Of a stretch of DNA of 64,000 nt, positions 1 through 10,768 are shown piece by piece. Both the position numbers and the translations under genes were made by a program. The DNA is from Myotis daubentonii (Eukaryota > Chordata > Mammalia > Chiroptera > Vespertilionidae): positions 64,802,787-64,866,786 of the forward strand of contig NC_081842.1 in assembly GCF_963259705.1 (NCBI RefSeq). Direction: 5' to 3'. Below the pieces are notes generated by a model. It saw nothing but the letters and a program-made list of their open reading frames with translations. It did no database searches and was not told the origin of the DNA. Each line of letters opens with the position of its first letter. Position 1 is the stretch's first letter.

Positions 1-198
1 TGTGCAGCCAAAAAGGACAAATCTCTGGGCAGCAATGAGCAGGTCTGTCCATAGAGAGATGCTTATCTCTCTGGTTTTTCTAGCTCTTAGAGATAATGGA
101 AATATAATATGAGAGAGAGAAGAAAAGAAGCTGCCTCTCTAGTTTTCCTCCAGATTTAGATTGTGTTAAAGAAAAAATTATCCAGACACTTGATAAAA

Positions 199-1114
199 TG
201 TTAAGGAGGCCTTTACTCAGAATTACTGTGAGAGATGTAGAGACTATTTCAACAAGGGAGAGAGATCAAGCTCAACTCCTAAGATAAGAAGACAAGGTGG
301 GATTTATAGCCAAGAACCAGGTTGAGGCAGGGGAAGGTAGGGGGTGGTTAGCAGATTTAAATTAAAAGGAGACATCAAGGGTTAAGAGGGATTTTTGCTA
401 ATCTAACAGGGTTTTTGCTAAAGACAGGTCTCAAGAGTGGGTTAGTGGGGATTAAGGAATTTTATCTGATATTGATGGTAATCAGGGTAGGAGGATTCTC
501 TCTGAATTGACTTAGCAAGATTCTTGCTACCACTGGGATATGCAGTCCCAGAGAGAACAGAGGCCAAGGTTGAAGCCTAGCTGAGAATATGGCTTAGAAG
601 AGTCTGACTAAAGTTTGGACAAAAAGAGAGCAACAACGATTATCTTTTTGACCAAACTGTGCAAGCTCTTCTGAGCTCCTTTTATGATGAGGCCCCGACT
701 TCTGGAAGACTTCCATGTTCATTTCTACATTGTCCAATTTTAGCAGGAATCCTACCGAATCAGTTTAGCCAGAATCCCCCACCGTTGATATCTGATCAAC
801 TTTGATAGATCAGGCTGCTCATTCTCCTCCATCCCCAGGTGATGTGTGACACCCAGGCCTGCCTTCAATAAGAATCCTGTTAGGTGGTCTAGCCGGAATC
901 CCCCTTTCCTCTTAGTAATTTTCTATCCACTGATCCCCACCCTGCTCCTTGGCTATAAATTTCTACTTTTCTTGTTGTATTCAGAGTTGTGCCCAATCTC
1001 TCTCCTTCACTGCAAAACCCCACGGCAGTGGCTGCTACCGCTGTATCAATAGTCTTAAATAAAGTTGACCTGCCTTTCTTTAATAAGTGTAATTAATAAT
1101 TTTTTTCCTTAACA
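199..1114 (+). mobile_element. ERV1-like LTR, solo or isolated
   Basis: The segment starts TGTTAAGG and ends CCTTAACA, an 8-bp inverted terminal pair with the TG...CA ends of a retroviral LTR. Near the 3' end it has a TATA box (CTATAAAT, about 952-959) and a polyadenylation signal (AATAAA, 1058-1063) about 100 bases apart, the U3-R-U5 order of a gammaretrovirus-type LTR. No gag, pol or env homology follows, so this is a solo LTR or lone remnant. A G/C run at about 1151-1163 faintly resembles a primer-binding site but is not adjacent to the CA end. I see no clear target duplication, which fits an old copy. The class is an inference from promoter layout; the family is not assigned. The short open frame at 846-1052 lies inside it and is not a gene. 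Confidence 0.66.
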
Positions 1115-1915
1115 AGAGTCTTTGTCAATTCTCTGAATCTTCTATGTCTTTGGGGCCCTTCGTTTTTCTGTTTGTTTGTTTGTTTGTTTTAACCACAGTG
1201 TTATATTTGTGGAGCTGCCACAGTCACAGTGATCTTATGAAACTTATTGGTTTAAGGGTCTTCTGTCTCTTTACTTTCTTTCTTTTAAAATGTTTAATTA
1301 TGCATTTGGATTAGTGGAGTTCAATTCCAGGGACATTTTTTTCTCAAGGCCCACAGGGGGTTTACACATGATTGTGGCTCAGTGTGACATAGATGGATTT
1401 TAGCTTTTACTCTACGCCAGACACAATGCTAGGAGACATAAGTGAAGAAGGCACAGGTCCTGTCCTCATGGAAAAACTGATGTTTTGTGGCAGAGCTCAC
1501 ATATAGGATGCATTGTTCTCCTTTCTCTTCCATTTCCATGTCAAAGAGAGATTCCTCATCAATGAAAAGGGGAGTTTTCTTTCCCCCCCCCCCCTTAAGA
1601 TGATGCTCAGACCCAACTTCAGAAGAGCTTTGTTGAAGAAAGGCCTTTCCAGGGCAATTTTTTAAAAACCTAAAACACCTGTGTACCCTTCAGCTGTCTG
1701 ACAGTCCTTGCCTTAGGGAGGCTGAAGGCCAAAGGACACTGGCTGCTGCCAGAATAAGCACCCAACACAAGTCTCTGTCCCTGGGGGCTTTCAATAAATA
1801 TTTGTAGACTGACAGAAACCTACAAGTTAGTAAGGATGTGGATTTGTCATGCAGCTAGGAGAGCTGGAGGTGTCAATACAACCAATTGAGTGGGATAGAA
1901 ACTAAGTTGCTATAA
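1115..1915. other. Mostly unassigned sequence with small simple repeats
   Basis: No gene is seen. It holds a (GTTT)n run at about 1168-1190 and a poly-C run at about 1584-1594. The stretch at about 1395-1500 resembles the reverse complement of an L2 LINE 3' end (a 'cactgtgctagg...' type core). Confidence 0.4.
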
Positions 1916-2141
1916 GTCTAGAGCAGTGGTTCTCAACCTGTGGGTCGCGACCCCTTTGGCGGTAAATGACCCTTTCCTAGGAGTCGACTAAGACCATCCT
2001 GCACATCAGATATTTACATTACGATTCATAACAGTAGCAACATTACAGTTATGAAGTAGCAACAAAAATAATTTTATGTTGGGTCACAACATGAGGAATT
2101 GTATTTAAAGGGCCAGAAGGTTAAGAACCACTGGTCTAGAG
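1916..2141 (+). mobile_element. SPIN-like non-autonomous hAT transposon with 8-bp target duplication
   Basis: The element spans 1924-2133. It begins CAGTGGTTCTCAACC and ends GGTTAAGAACCACTG, terminal inverted repeats typical of SPIN hATs. It is flanked by a perfect 8-bp duplication, GTCTAGAG, at 1916-1923 and 2134-2141. At 210 bp it is a MITE with no transposase. The subterminal GGTCGCGACCCC block is also the SPIN pattern. SPIN elements are known for patchy distribution and inferred horizontal transfer among tetrapods; that part is established knowledge. The SPIN label is recognition, while the hAT class is directly supported by TIR plus 8-bp duplication. Confidence 0.88.
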
Positions 2142-2251
2142 GAATGTGAAGTCAGAGAAACATAAAAATGATATCAATTAAATTTGCTCCCTTAGAGGCC
2201 AATAAGTGGGCAGATTATACAACTGATAACAGTTTTTCTTTCTCTCTTTTT

Positions 2252-2468
2252 TTATAAATATATTTTTATTTATTTCAGAGAGGAAGAGAGAAGGAGAGAG
2301 AGAGAGAAACATCAATGATGAGAGAGAATCATTGATCGGCTGCCTCCTGCATGCCCCACATGGGGGATCAAGCCCACAGCCTGGGCATATGCCCTTGGCT
2401 GGAATCAAACTTGGGACCCTTCAGTCCACAGGCCAAAACTCTATTCACTGAGCAAAACCAGTCAGGGC
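2252..2468 (-). mobile_element. Ves-type tRNA-derived SINE
   Basis: Read on the minus strand it has the tRNA-like head (CTGAC..GGTTTTGCTCAGTGAATAGAG) near 2468, the conserved middle GCATGCAGGAGGCAGCCGAT, and a TC-rich tail ending in A/T-rich sequence. Diverged relative to the 14.3-kb copy. The flanks share a degraded T/C-rich duplication. Confidence 0.85.
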
Positions 2469-2721
2469 TTTTTTCTCTTTTTTATCATCAACATAAAATT
2501 CCAGTAATTTATTGAAACATCTGTTTTCCTTACAGCCTTGTGCTATGAACTTTGAAGAGCATATTGAAATAATACAGTTTGCCTGCAGTAATAAATATGA
2601 CGTATTTTCTAGACCATCAAGTTTTACTCAGAAATCAAATTGGGAAAATCCACTTCCAGAAAGATGAGGTAGACATATTTATTTCTATTCTTGCAGGAAA
2701 ACACAATTACAAAACCCTGCA

Positions 2722-3029
2722 TCTATATATATGAAAGCCTAAGCAACTGAATGACTGAATGACTGAATGACCCATGGATCAGTCGACCGGTCGCTATGAT
2801 GCACACTGACCACCAGGGGGCAGATGTTCAACGCAGGAGCTGCCCCCTGGCAGTTGGTGAGCTCCTACTGCCAATATCCTGCAGCCAGCCAACCTCCCAC
2901 AGTTTCTTTCCCCAGCCGATCGGCCTGATCAGGCCCGATCAGGACTGTGTGAGACAGCCCCGATGGTCCTGATCACATGTCAGGTGAAGGGACCCCACTT
3001 ATGCACAAATTTGTGCACTGGGCTTCTAG
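2722..3029 (+). mobile_element. Non-autonomous Helitron (Helibat-type), plus orientation
   Basis: Starts TCTATATATATGAAAGCC after an A (2721) and ends with the hairpin GCACAAATTTGTGC (3003-3016) followed by GGGCTTCTAG and a T (3030). TC at the 5' end, CTAG at the 3' end, a subterminal hairpin and A/T flanks are the Helitron signature. It is the only plus-strand Helitron of the twelve found here. A short tetrameric repeat (ctga/atga) lies near its 5' end, and it carries CTCF-core-like motifs at 2810-2823 and 2838-2851. Confidence 0.87.
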
Positions 3030-3120
3030 TATTGCATATAAAACAAACATAGAAGACTCAAAAAGTTGGAGAGAAGAGGCAAACTAGGTCAGGATTTCAG
3101 GACTTGAGAAAAACACCATT

Positions 3121-3250
3121 TTTTGTGTTTTTTTTTTTCCTTTTTTAAAAAAAATGTATTGTTTAAAGTATTACATAAGTCTCCTTTCCCCCCAATTGAC
3201 CTCTCCCTGGCTGCATCCCCCCCGCCCCCCCCGCCCCAAGCACATGCCTG
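3121..3250 (-). mobile_element. 5'-truncated L1 3' end
   Basis: A T-rich start (complement of the poly-A tail) followed by TGTTTAAAGTATTACATAAG and a C-rich stretch is the reverse complement of the bat-type L1 3' terminus seen at 32.6 kb. Only the last about 130 bases are present. Confidence 0.72.
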
Positions 3251-3779
3251 GTTTTGGTTTTTTTGCTTGTTTGTTTGTTTTATATATCCCAGACTTGGAG
3301 TTGCAGAAGCTGGCAACCTGGAAATGTAATGGACATAGACAAAAGAAACCCCAACAAAAGTTTGCTCTCTCTAACTAAAAGACCAAGAAAGGGCAGAATA
3401 GCAAGACAGAAAACTTTTAGACAATAACTGCTCTACACTCGCCCAATGCCACAGAAAATAACTGGCTTCAATCCCGCTTATCCCAGTAGAGGTGAAGTAT
3501 GGAGCCTAGACTTCACATTTGTGTGGCTCTAATGAGGTGTCACAATGTCTCTGCCAGCATGGTGTCAGAGAAAGCCAAGTAGGGTGCTGAGCTTTTCATC
3601 TCCAGTGGCCAGTAATGAGTCCTCAGCCCATTCCCCGTATATCAGTGGAGTCCAAATGAAGACTTCCACACCCACCCAGTAGTGATGAGCCCACCCACCT
3701 CCACAACTGGGTTAGTCTCAGACAGATGGGACAAAGGGTACTATAGCAGTTGGTCACCAACAGGCAAAAAGAATATCAT
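3251..3779. other. Unassigned sequence
   Basis: No reading frame or repeat family is recognised. It may be the 5' continuation of the old L1 that follows, but I cannot show this. Confidence 0.3.
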
Positions 3780-5040
3780 CAACCTGAGTTTAACACACAG
3801 ATACAAACATTGACTCAATATGGATCACAGGCTTAAATGTAAACTATAAAATTAAAAAAAAAATCTTCATGATTTGGGGGCTACGCAAAGTGTTCTTAGA
3901 CTTGGCCCCAAAACCATCACCCATAAAAAGAAAAGAAAAATTAAAAAAAATGGACTTGATCAGAATTAAACACTGATACTCTGCAGAAGACCCTGTGAAA
4001 AGGATGAAAAGACTTCATAGAAAGTAGGAGGTAATGCTTATTTGATAAAGGACTGGTATCTAGAATATATAAAGGACTCTCAATTCTCAACAGCAAAAAA
4101 CACACAAATAACCAAAAACAAAACAAAACAAAACAAAAAAAAAGAAGAAAAGAAACTCAATTAAAAAATGGACAGATAAATGAACAGACATTTCAATAGA
4201 GGTTATATAGATGGCAAAAATGCCTGAAAAGAAGGCATTAGGGAAATGCAAATTAAAGCCACAATGAGTTATCACTTCACAGCTAAAATAAAAAATACTG
4301 TGTCACCAAATGATAGAGAGGATGTGGATATACTGAATTGCTCATGCATTGCAGGTGGGAATGTAAAATGGCATAGCCACTCTGGAAAAAAATCTTGGCA
4401 TTTTCTTAAGAAGTTAAACATACAGGTACTATATACTCTAGTGATTGTACTCCTGGGCATTTATCTCAAAGAAATATAAAGTTGTGTTCATACAAAAACC
4501 TGTACTCAGATGGTTATAGCAGCTTTATTTGTCATAGTGCCTAATCAGAAAGAACCCAGATGCCCTTCAATGGGTAAATGAACTGTGGTATATCCATTCC
4601 ATGGAATACTACTTGGCAGTAAAAAGGAATTAATTGCTGATACATGCAGCAACCTGGATGACTCTTCAGTGACTTACACTGAGTAAAACAAGTCAATACC
4701 AAAAGTTATGTACTCTATAATTCCATTTTTACAACATTCTTAAAATAACAAAGTTATAGAAACAAAGAACATATTAGTGGTTTCCAAGGCCAAGGAAGGG
4801 GTGGGATAGAAAGGCGTATCGTGGCTATAAAAGAGGAATGTGAGGGTTCCTTGTGATGATGGAAACGTTCTATATCTTAAGTGTATCAATGTCAATATTC
4901 TCATTGTGATATTGTCCCACAGTTTACCACTGGTAGAAACTAGAGAGAACATTCACAGGGATTTATGTGTTATTTCTTACAATCACATGTGAATGTATTT
5001 GACCTCAAAACCATTTAATTTCAAAAATCAAGAGGGAGGG
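3780..5040 (+). mobile_element. Old L1 LINE 3' end (ORF2 C-terminus and 3' UTR), degraded
   Basis: The DNA follows the C-terminal part of mammalian L1 ORF2: the segments around 4240-4290, 4345-4400 and 4560-4640 correspond to the EMQIK..MSYHFT, CRWECKMA-type and IPWNTTWQ-type regions. Frames are broken by stops and shifts. The 3' UTR follows to about 5040. Divergence is high, matching an L1MA/L1MB-age copy; the age is inferred. The 77-residue open frame at 4246-4479 is a remnant of ORF2 and not a gene. Confidence 0.8.
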
Positions 5041-5071
5041 TGGAAAAGTTACAGGAGGCATTGCTTACATT

Positions 5072-5073
<2 letters not shown>

Positions 5074-5112
<39 letters not shown>
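5074..5112. repeat. (CA)n microsatellite
   Basis: About 19 uninterrupted AC dinucleotides directly after the old L1. Confidence 0.97.
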
Positions 5113-5115
<3 letters not shown>

Positions 5116-5389
5116 ATGGGTAAAATGCAAATTTTATCTGAATTTTTAATAAAATGTGGGATATCAAAGATATTTCCCATTTGTAATGGACTTTGAAAAC
5201 TGTATTGCAGACCTCCTAGGGACAAGAATGTGAACTACTGTGTTGTACTTGGGTAGAAAGCCTTGAGGAGTGCTGAGAGGGAAAAAGGGGGAGTTTAGAG
5301 AAATACATGGATTCTACTTTTTATTAGGCAGGGGATTTTAAATATTTTATGTAGTTTCTCTGAGCTTCTGTCTCCTCCTCTGTAAACTG

Positions 5390-5391
<2 letters not shown>

Positions 5392-5445
<54 letters not shown>
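5392..5445. repeat. (AT)n microsatellite
   Basis: About 27 perfect AT units. Confidence 0.97.
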
Positions 5446-5447
<2 letters not shown>

Positions 5448-6658
5448 TTTTTACTTTCCCCCCAGGGTTATTATAAGGATCGAATGAAAGAAAAAATGTA
5501 TCTGTAACCTAAAAGTATTTTTATTATTAATAGAATCACTGATATGAGCACATTGTATCAAGGATTTAGATATGTCTTACAAAGAAAAAACTAACCTAAA
5601 CTCCTCATTTAAGTATATATATTTTGATTAACCTCTTTCTATTTTCCATCCAAAATTGATGAAATGCAGATGATATCACTTTAGCTATTTAGAACATTTT
5701 AAATTTTATCCTTGTGGCACCATCTTCCAAAATGCAAATAGAGGGAAACTTTCAACCTATTGGACTAATACTGCCCATTCTAAGAAATGATGCATTTCTT
5801 GATTTTTTTTAAGTTAGAAAATAAAAATCTAATATTGAGCCAATATCTAAGAATCAGCGATTTTAAGCCAAGGTGTATTTACAGGGGTGGAGTGTGGAGG
5901 GGGGGGAGGAGGGGAGATAGGAACCTCATATTGCTGCTAAAGAAATAACAAGTATTAATGGTAAGCTATGTGAATGACTAAACCAAGGGAACAAAAATAA
6001 ACACCTGCTGAGCATTTTTCACTTGAATCATTCACTTGGAGATCTTTCAACTCAAGCACTTTACTTGACTCTTGACTGAGGCCAGGAGGGAGTTGGTGCT
6101 TGGGGAAAGAGTGATCATCTAGGTAGGCTGACAGGAAGACAGAGGTGCTGTAAGTGGAGAAGACTTCAGGATGGAAGCAGGAAAAACTCTGATGGAGATG
6201 TAGATTTATTTCCTGCAAATTCCATGTCTAAAATGATTTAAAAATAATGCTCTTTGCACTATACAAGATATCATATTAATAGCAATCAGTAATAATCCTA
6301 CTTCTTGCCCTTTTACTTTTACATTCTGCTTTTGTATATTTATATTGTATAAATTTCAGGGGCTATATATCTGAAAAATCATACTTGCTATGAGCAACTT
6401 CAAAATCAGGCTTATGGAGGCTCTGAATAGGAGTCCATCTGGTCATTCACCTTGCTAAATACCACGGTAGGTTCCTGTGTTTGGGATTTTGCAAATCTGG
6501 CCATCTGCTATGTTTTATTTTAAGCCTTAGAGATAGGCAGATTATACCAGAGATTTCATGTTCATAAGATAAGAGAGGGTGAAGTAAACAACTGAATATG
6601 CTTGGTATAGCATAATTTGCAAGGTATGAAGTGAACTAAAAGTACTCAATTGGATGTG
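5446..6658. other. Unique sequence, nothing recognised
   Basis: A purine-rich, G-rich patch lies at about 5885-5915. The longest frame (5955-6218, minus) has no recognisable domain and no supporting splice or start context. Confidence 0.4.
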
Positions 6659-6785
6659 TGGTGGTAGGTTGTTTTTTTGTTTGTTTGTTTGCTTTTAAAT
6701 TTGTTTTATTGGTTAAAATATTACAAGGAGTAGTACATAGGTCTCCTTTTTATTTTCCCCCTTGACCTTCCCCTGGTGGTAGGTT
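6659..6785 (-). mobile_element. Short L1 3' end with 12-bp target duplication
   Basis: The sequence TGGTGGTAGGTT occurs at 6659-6670 and 6774-6785. Between them is a T-rich start and the reverse complement of an L1 3' terminus (attggttaaaatattacaag...gtctcc). This is a severely 5'-truncated target-primed insertion of about 103 bases, with both duplications intact. Confidence 0.86.
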
Positions 6786-7810
6786 TTTAATAAGGTGATG
6801 TTTGACCTATAAAAATATAAAGCAAGGGTTTTTTTTGTTTTTTTTTTGTTTGTTTTTGTTTTTTATCTTTCCCTTTGATTAAACACCAGGATTTTATATG
6901 CTGGTCACAAATCTCCCCATGAGTTACGTGTAGGTCACTAGCACTCTTCTAACGTTCAAAATTCATCTATAGGCAGTTAAGTCAGGAGTGACAGGAGACA
7001 AGGCTATGTTGTCTGATTGGGAACTTCCCAGCAAGTGGAGTGGTGATCTTCAGGATAAGAAGGCTTTGATCAACCCCCAAGTGGTGTCACATCTTACTTA
7101 CCTGGTGCATATGCCTTTTATGCCCCAGAAAAATGCTTCAGATATAAATTTATGATTTTGCTTTGATTACAAAGCAAATCACTTTATTGAAAAACCTTTT
7201 ACCATTGAGTTTACATGATACTCACCACTAGTTCCCAATTCTGTGAGAAATACCATTTGCTATTTTCTTGTTCCTAAGTGAATTTTCTTTTACGTGGAGT
7301 CAGACAGATCTGACGGGGGAAGTGTATGTAGACTGCAGTGAGCTTGAGGGAGAGAAGAAAGTCAGAAGATGGATAAGAGGATCAGGAATGAAAACTGAAG
7401 CCAATGTCAGAAACTTGACAGGAACTGGATCCAACTTTCTATTTGGAAGCAAACAAGACTGGAGAGTGACTATCGCCCATAGCATTAGGTGTGTTGGAGT
7501 CGTTTAACAGTACAGGACTGAGAGGGGAAACCAACCCACTGGAGCAGTTTTTGAAGAAAAGGGCGTTTGTTTTTCTTTTCAAACTATTCTGAATTGGTGC
7601 TAACATTAAATTATTAGGATTATTGTCTACCTCTTTACTTGGGTGGAACCTGACTAAAAATTCCCAAAAACCCAAGAGTTACTTTCCTCATTCTTGGAAC
7701 TCAAACTAGCAACGATCTCATTAACCTCATGTAATTCAGTTTAATTTATGATGCCTCATTATCTCTGAGCTCTCTTGGAAAACCATGTCTAAAATAACAA
7801 ACAGGACTTA
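6786..7810. other. Unique sequence with a T-rich tract
   Basis: A T/G-rich low-complexity tract lies at about 6828-6865. The frames at 7268-7507 (+) and 7300-7485 (-) overlap each other and have no recognisable domain. Confidence 0.4.
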
Positions 7811-7814
7811 ACAT

Positions 7815-8035
7815 GCAATGAGCACCTTCTGAGTGCTCAAACTATGCCAAAGTCTTATACATAGTGATTTATTGAAAGCCTTCAGCAAACAAAACTGTTG
7901 GCTTTACTTTACAAGTGAATAAATTAAGTCTTTGACGATAGAGGTAACTTGCCCCTGGATATACAGGTAGAGGAGAGAGAAATGGGATTCCAAAGTGAAT
8001 GCGTCTGCTCTCTCTGCCCTGTTGCCTCCTTTCTG
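7815..8035 (-). mobile_element. MIR SINE fragment
   Basis: The order 'gagcaccttctgagtgctcaa', then 'tttacaagtgaataaatta', then 'gtaacttgcccctgg' and 'gggattccaa' is the reverse complement of the MIR core and tRNA-like head. Diverged, as expected of this old family. Confidence 0.72.
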
Positions 8036-9605
8036 GATGACAGAGCTGTGAACGGCCTGATTTTTTGAAGTTCACTCTGCAGATAGCTGCTTGTTGCAGA
8101 GCTATGATAACAATTAATAATAAAGTTGGTCTCATAGCAATACCTACACCCAGACAACATCAGATTCATTTAAGTCATTTGCTCTCCAGAGCAATATGAT
8201 TTTCCCCAAGACTTATATGCAAAAACAATAAAAGAAAATGAAGGGGGAAATTAAGTATAATCTCAGAACCATGCTTAATAACTGCTGGTCTCAGATAGAT
8301 GAAGTGGAATAAATAAGAGGAACATCACTAAGTTACCTCTGCTCTCCCAAAGACAAAGTGACACATGTTATAAATGGCAGAACTCCAACAATGAATGCAC
8401 TTCTGGCATAACACTGAAGGAATGAGGCCCAGAACGAAATTCCCCGGGCTGGTGAACTCATCATCTCTTTCTCCCTTTGACACTGGCAAAGGCCTATAAT
8501 CTGAATGGGAGCTTTCATTGTTTTCTGTGAGATTCCAGTGCTGTTTCCAGGGTCCAGTGGTCAGATGAACAGGCTGAATGCCATGAGTCGTGTTTGCTGT
8601 TTCCAGTTTTGCCATCACCTCATGAGCTGGGAATTCTGGGTCTCACTATCCTAATCCCACCTCCCCAGCTTTGTCTAAACAGAATGCCAAATATTTTCTC
8701 CTCACAAATATTCTACAGGATTTTGACTTCCTGATACCCTTGAATGGGAGAGGCTGTTGAGGGGCAGCCAGAATGAAACCCCCTCTTGCATTGGGAACTG
8801 CCTGTGCAGCTGAGACCAATGCACATGTTGGCATGGGTTCTGCGGGGTTCTCATGCTGGGCCTCTAACGTATTGTAAATATGTGACTTCTCTATGCAGGG
8901 CTGTATTTCTGTAGCACATGTTCCTAACTATGCCCCATACAGCTGCACAGCCTGTGACTTCAATAACTCTCAAAGCCTTTTCCTGGTTTTATGTTACTGA
9001 TTCAATAGAAAAAGAACAATTTATATTAAAGGCCAAATATTAAAAATTCTAGGGTGGACTCCTGGGTATCTATTTCAGAATTTAATTGAAATCAGTGTAA
9101 TGTTGTTCACAGATGAAGAACCGAGCAGGTATATTTTAGAGGCTGGTGATGATAGCTCTGTATTGTGAAATGAAACCCAGCAGGGAGGAAAGTAAAACAT
9201 TGATTTTTTTTTCAGGATGCCATGTGTCTGTGCACCAAATAACGCTTCCCAATATCATCAGTATCTCATATTAGAGCAACTGTGAGCTTCCTGTTTTTTT
9301 GAAGTGCCCAGGAGAGAAAGATGATGCTTTTATTGTCTCCTCATATCGCAAACTTTTGAAAAACTTTTCATAGCTAATAGAGACAGATCTCAACCTACAA
9401 ATGGGTTGTGTTCTAAAAGTACATTTCTTGTTGTTCTCTTTCCCTGGAATGCATTTTTCCACAGAAATAAGATTTTAATTGATGATGAAGTTACCAGATA
9501 AGTTATCCAAAAAAAAAAAAAGCATGTATCCATCATATGTCCATACCCACCATGTGCCGATCCCTGAAGACCCACAAATAAATTCTTTCAGGGAATTCAT
9601 ATTAT
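8036..9605. other. Unique sequence, nothing recognised
   Basis: A 96-residue minus-strand frame at 8328-8618 has no domain I recognise. No repeat family is assigned here. Confidence 0.4.
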
Positions 9606-10288
9606 CTTGAGAAAGAAAAAAATGATGATACTAAGCAGAGTTCAATATGGTGGGAAGATATGGTATGTAGAAGTGCTCGGAGGGACCAACTAAATCTAGT
9701 TTAGAAAGACAAGAATGTGAAGTTAGAGACTGTATGCGTGTAGCAGCAGAAAAGTGCACATGCATGGCATCTTTGGAAAAGTGCAACAGTGACACTTGGG
9801 GAGTGGTGAGTGATGAGGTTGGGAAGACAGGCAAGAGATGGGATGGATGAGGAGACAGGATTCAAGAGGAAGGAGCTGTGGCGGTTTATCTTGGTGGCAA
9901 TGAGGGACCACTGAAAAGAGTGTCCCAAAAAGACTGGCAGGACCAGGTTTGCATTTTAGAAAAATCACATTGGGAGTGAAGGGTAGATCTGAAAGAAGTG
10001 AAAGACTAAGACACAGATTAAGAAATACTTTGAGAGTTTTTCTAGTCTAATAAAGTCACTAATAAAGTATTTCCTGTGTTTATATATATGCAGGAGTAGT
10101 AAGGTAAATTTGGATTGATTTTGTTTTTTTCTTAAATATATTGAGTAGAACTTTCCTTTTGAGCCTGGTGTTTTCTTTGCCACAAGATTTAAAACTACCA
10201 GTTAAATTTCTAAAATGTTTTTGAAACCATATATATTTTCTATTTCTTCTTGAATCAGATTTGCTAATTATATTATTTTAGGAGTTTT

Positions 10289-10461
10289 TCATCTAAATTT
10301 TTTAAAATATATTTTTATTGATTTTTTATAGAGAGGAAGGGAGAGGGATAGCCTGCAACCAAGGTACATGCCCTTGACCAGAATCGGACCTGGGACTTTT
10401 CAGTCCCCAGGCCAACGCTCTATCCAGTGAGCCAAACAGGCCAGGGCTCATCTAAATTTTT
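10289..10461 (-). mobile_element. Internally deleted Ves SINE with 14-bp target duplication
   Basis: TCATCTAAATTTTT occurs at 10289-10302 and 10448-10461. The SINE body (10303-10447) has the tRNA-like head on the minus strand with B-box-like sequence. It lacks the central stretch carrying the gaaacatcgatgag and cagctgcctcctgca motifs present in the 14.3-kb copy. Confidence 0.88.
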
Positions 10462-10587
10462 AAAAGCACTTGACATGAATTGTTCTAACTCTCCAGTGAA
10501 TAGTTTGGAAAACATGTATAATAGTTCATTACTTTTTTAATTTATACTGACATCCAATTTTTTATTAGCATCTGTATTTATATCTAC

Positions 10588-10768
10588 TTTTTAAAAATTG
10601 ATTTTAGAGAGAGAGAGGAAAGGAGGAAAGGATAGAAAGAGAGATTTTTTGTTCCACTTATTTATCCATTCATTGGTTGATTCTTGTATGTGCCCTGATC
10701 TGGGATCAAACCCACAACCTTGATGTATTGAGACCATGCTTTAACTAACTGAGCTACCTGGTCAGAGT
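10588..10768 (-). mobile_element. Older, diverged bat tRNA-type SINE
   Basis: Minus-strand reading gives a tRNA-like head ending near 10768 and a middle unlike typical Ves ('attggttgattcttgtatgt' at about 10671-10690). It looks like an older subfamily than the copies at 14.3 and 57.5 kb. Confidence 0.7.

Noticed and set aside
1140..1170. Retroviral primer-binding site and internal proviral region after the LTR
   Set aside because: The similarity is short, displaced from the CA end, and no gag or pol homology follows.
8328..8618. 96-codon minus-strand frame as an exon
   Set aside because: No recognisable domain, an overlapping alternative frame, and no splice-site support that can be judged by eye.
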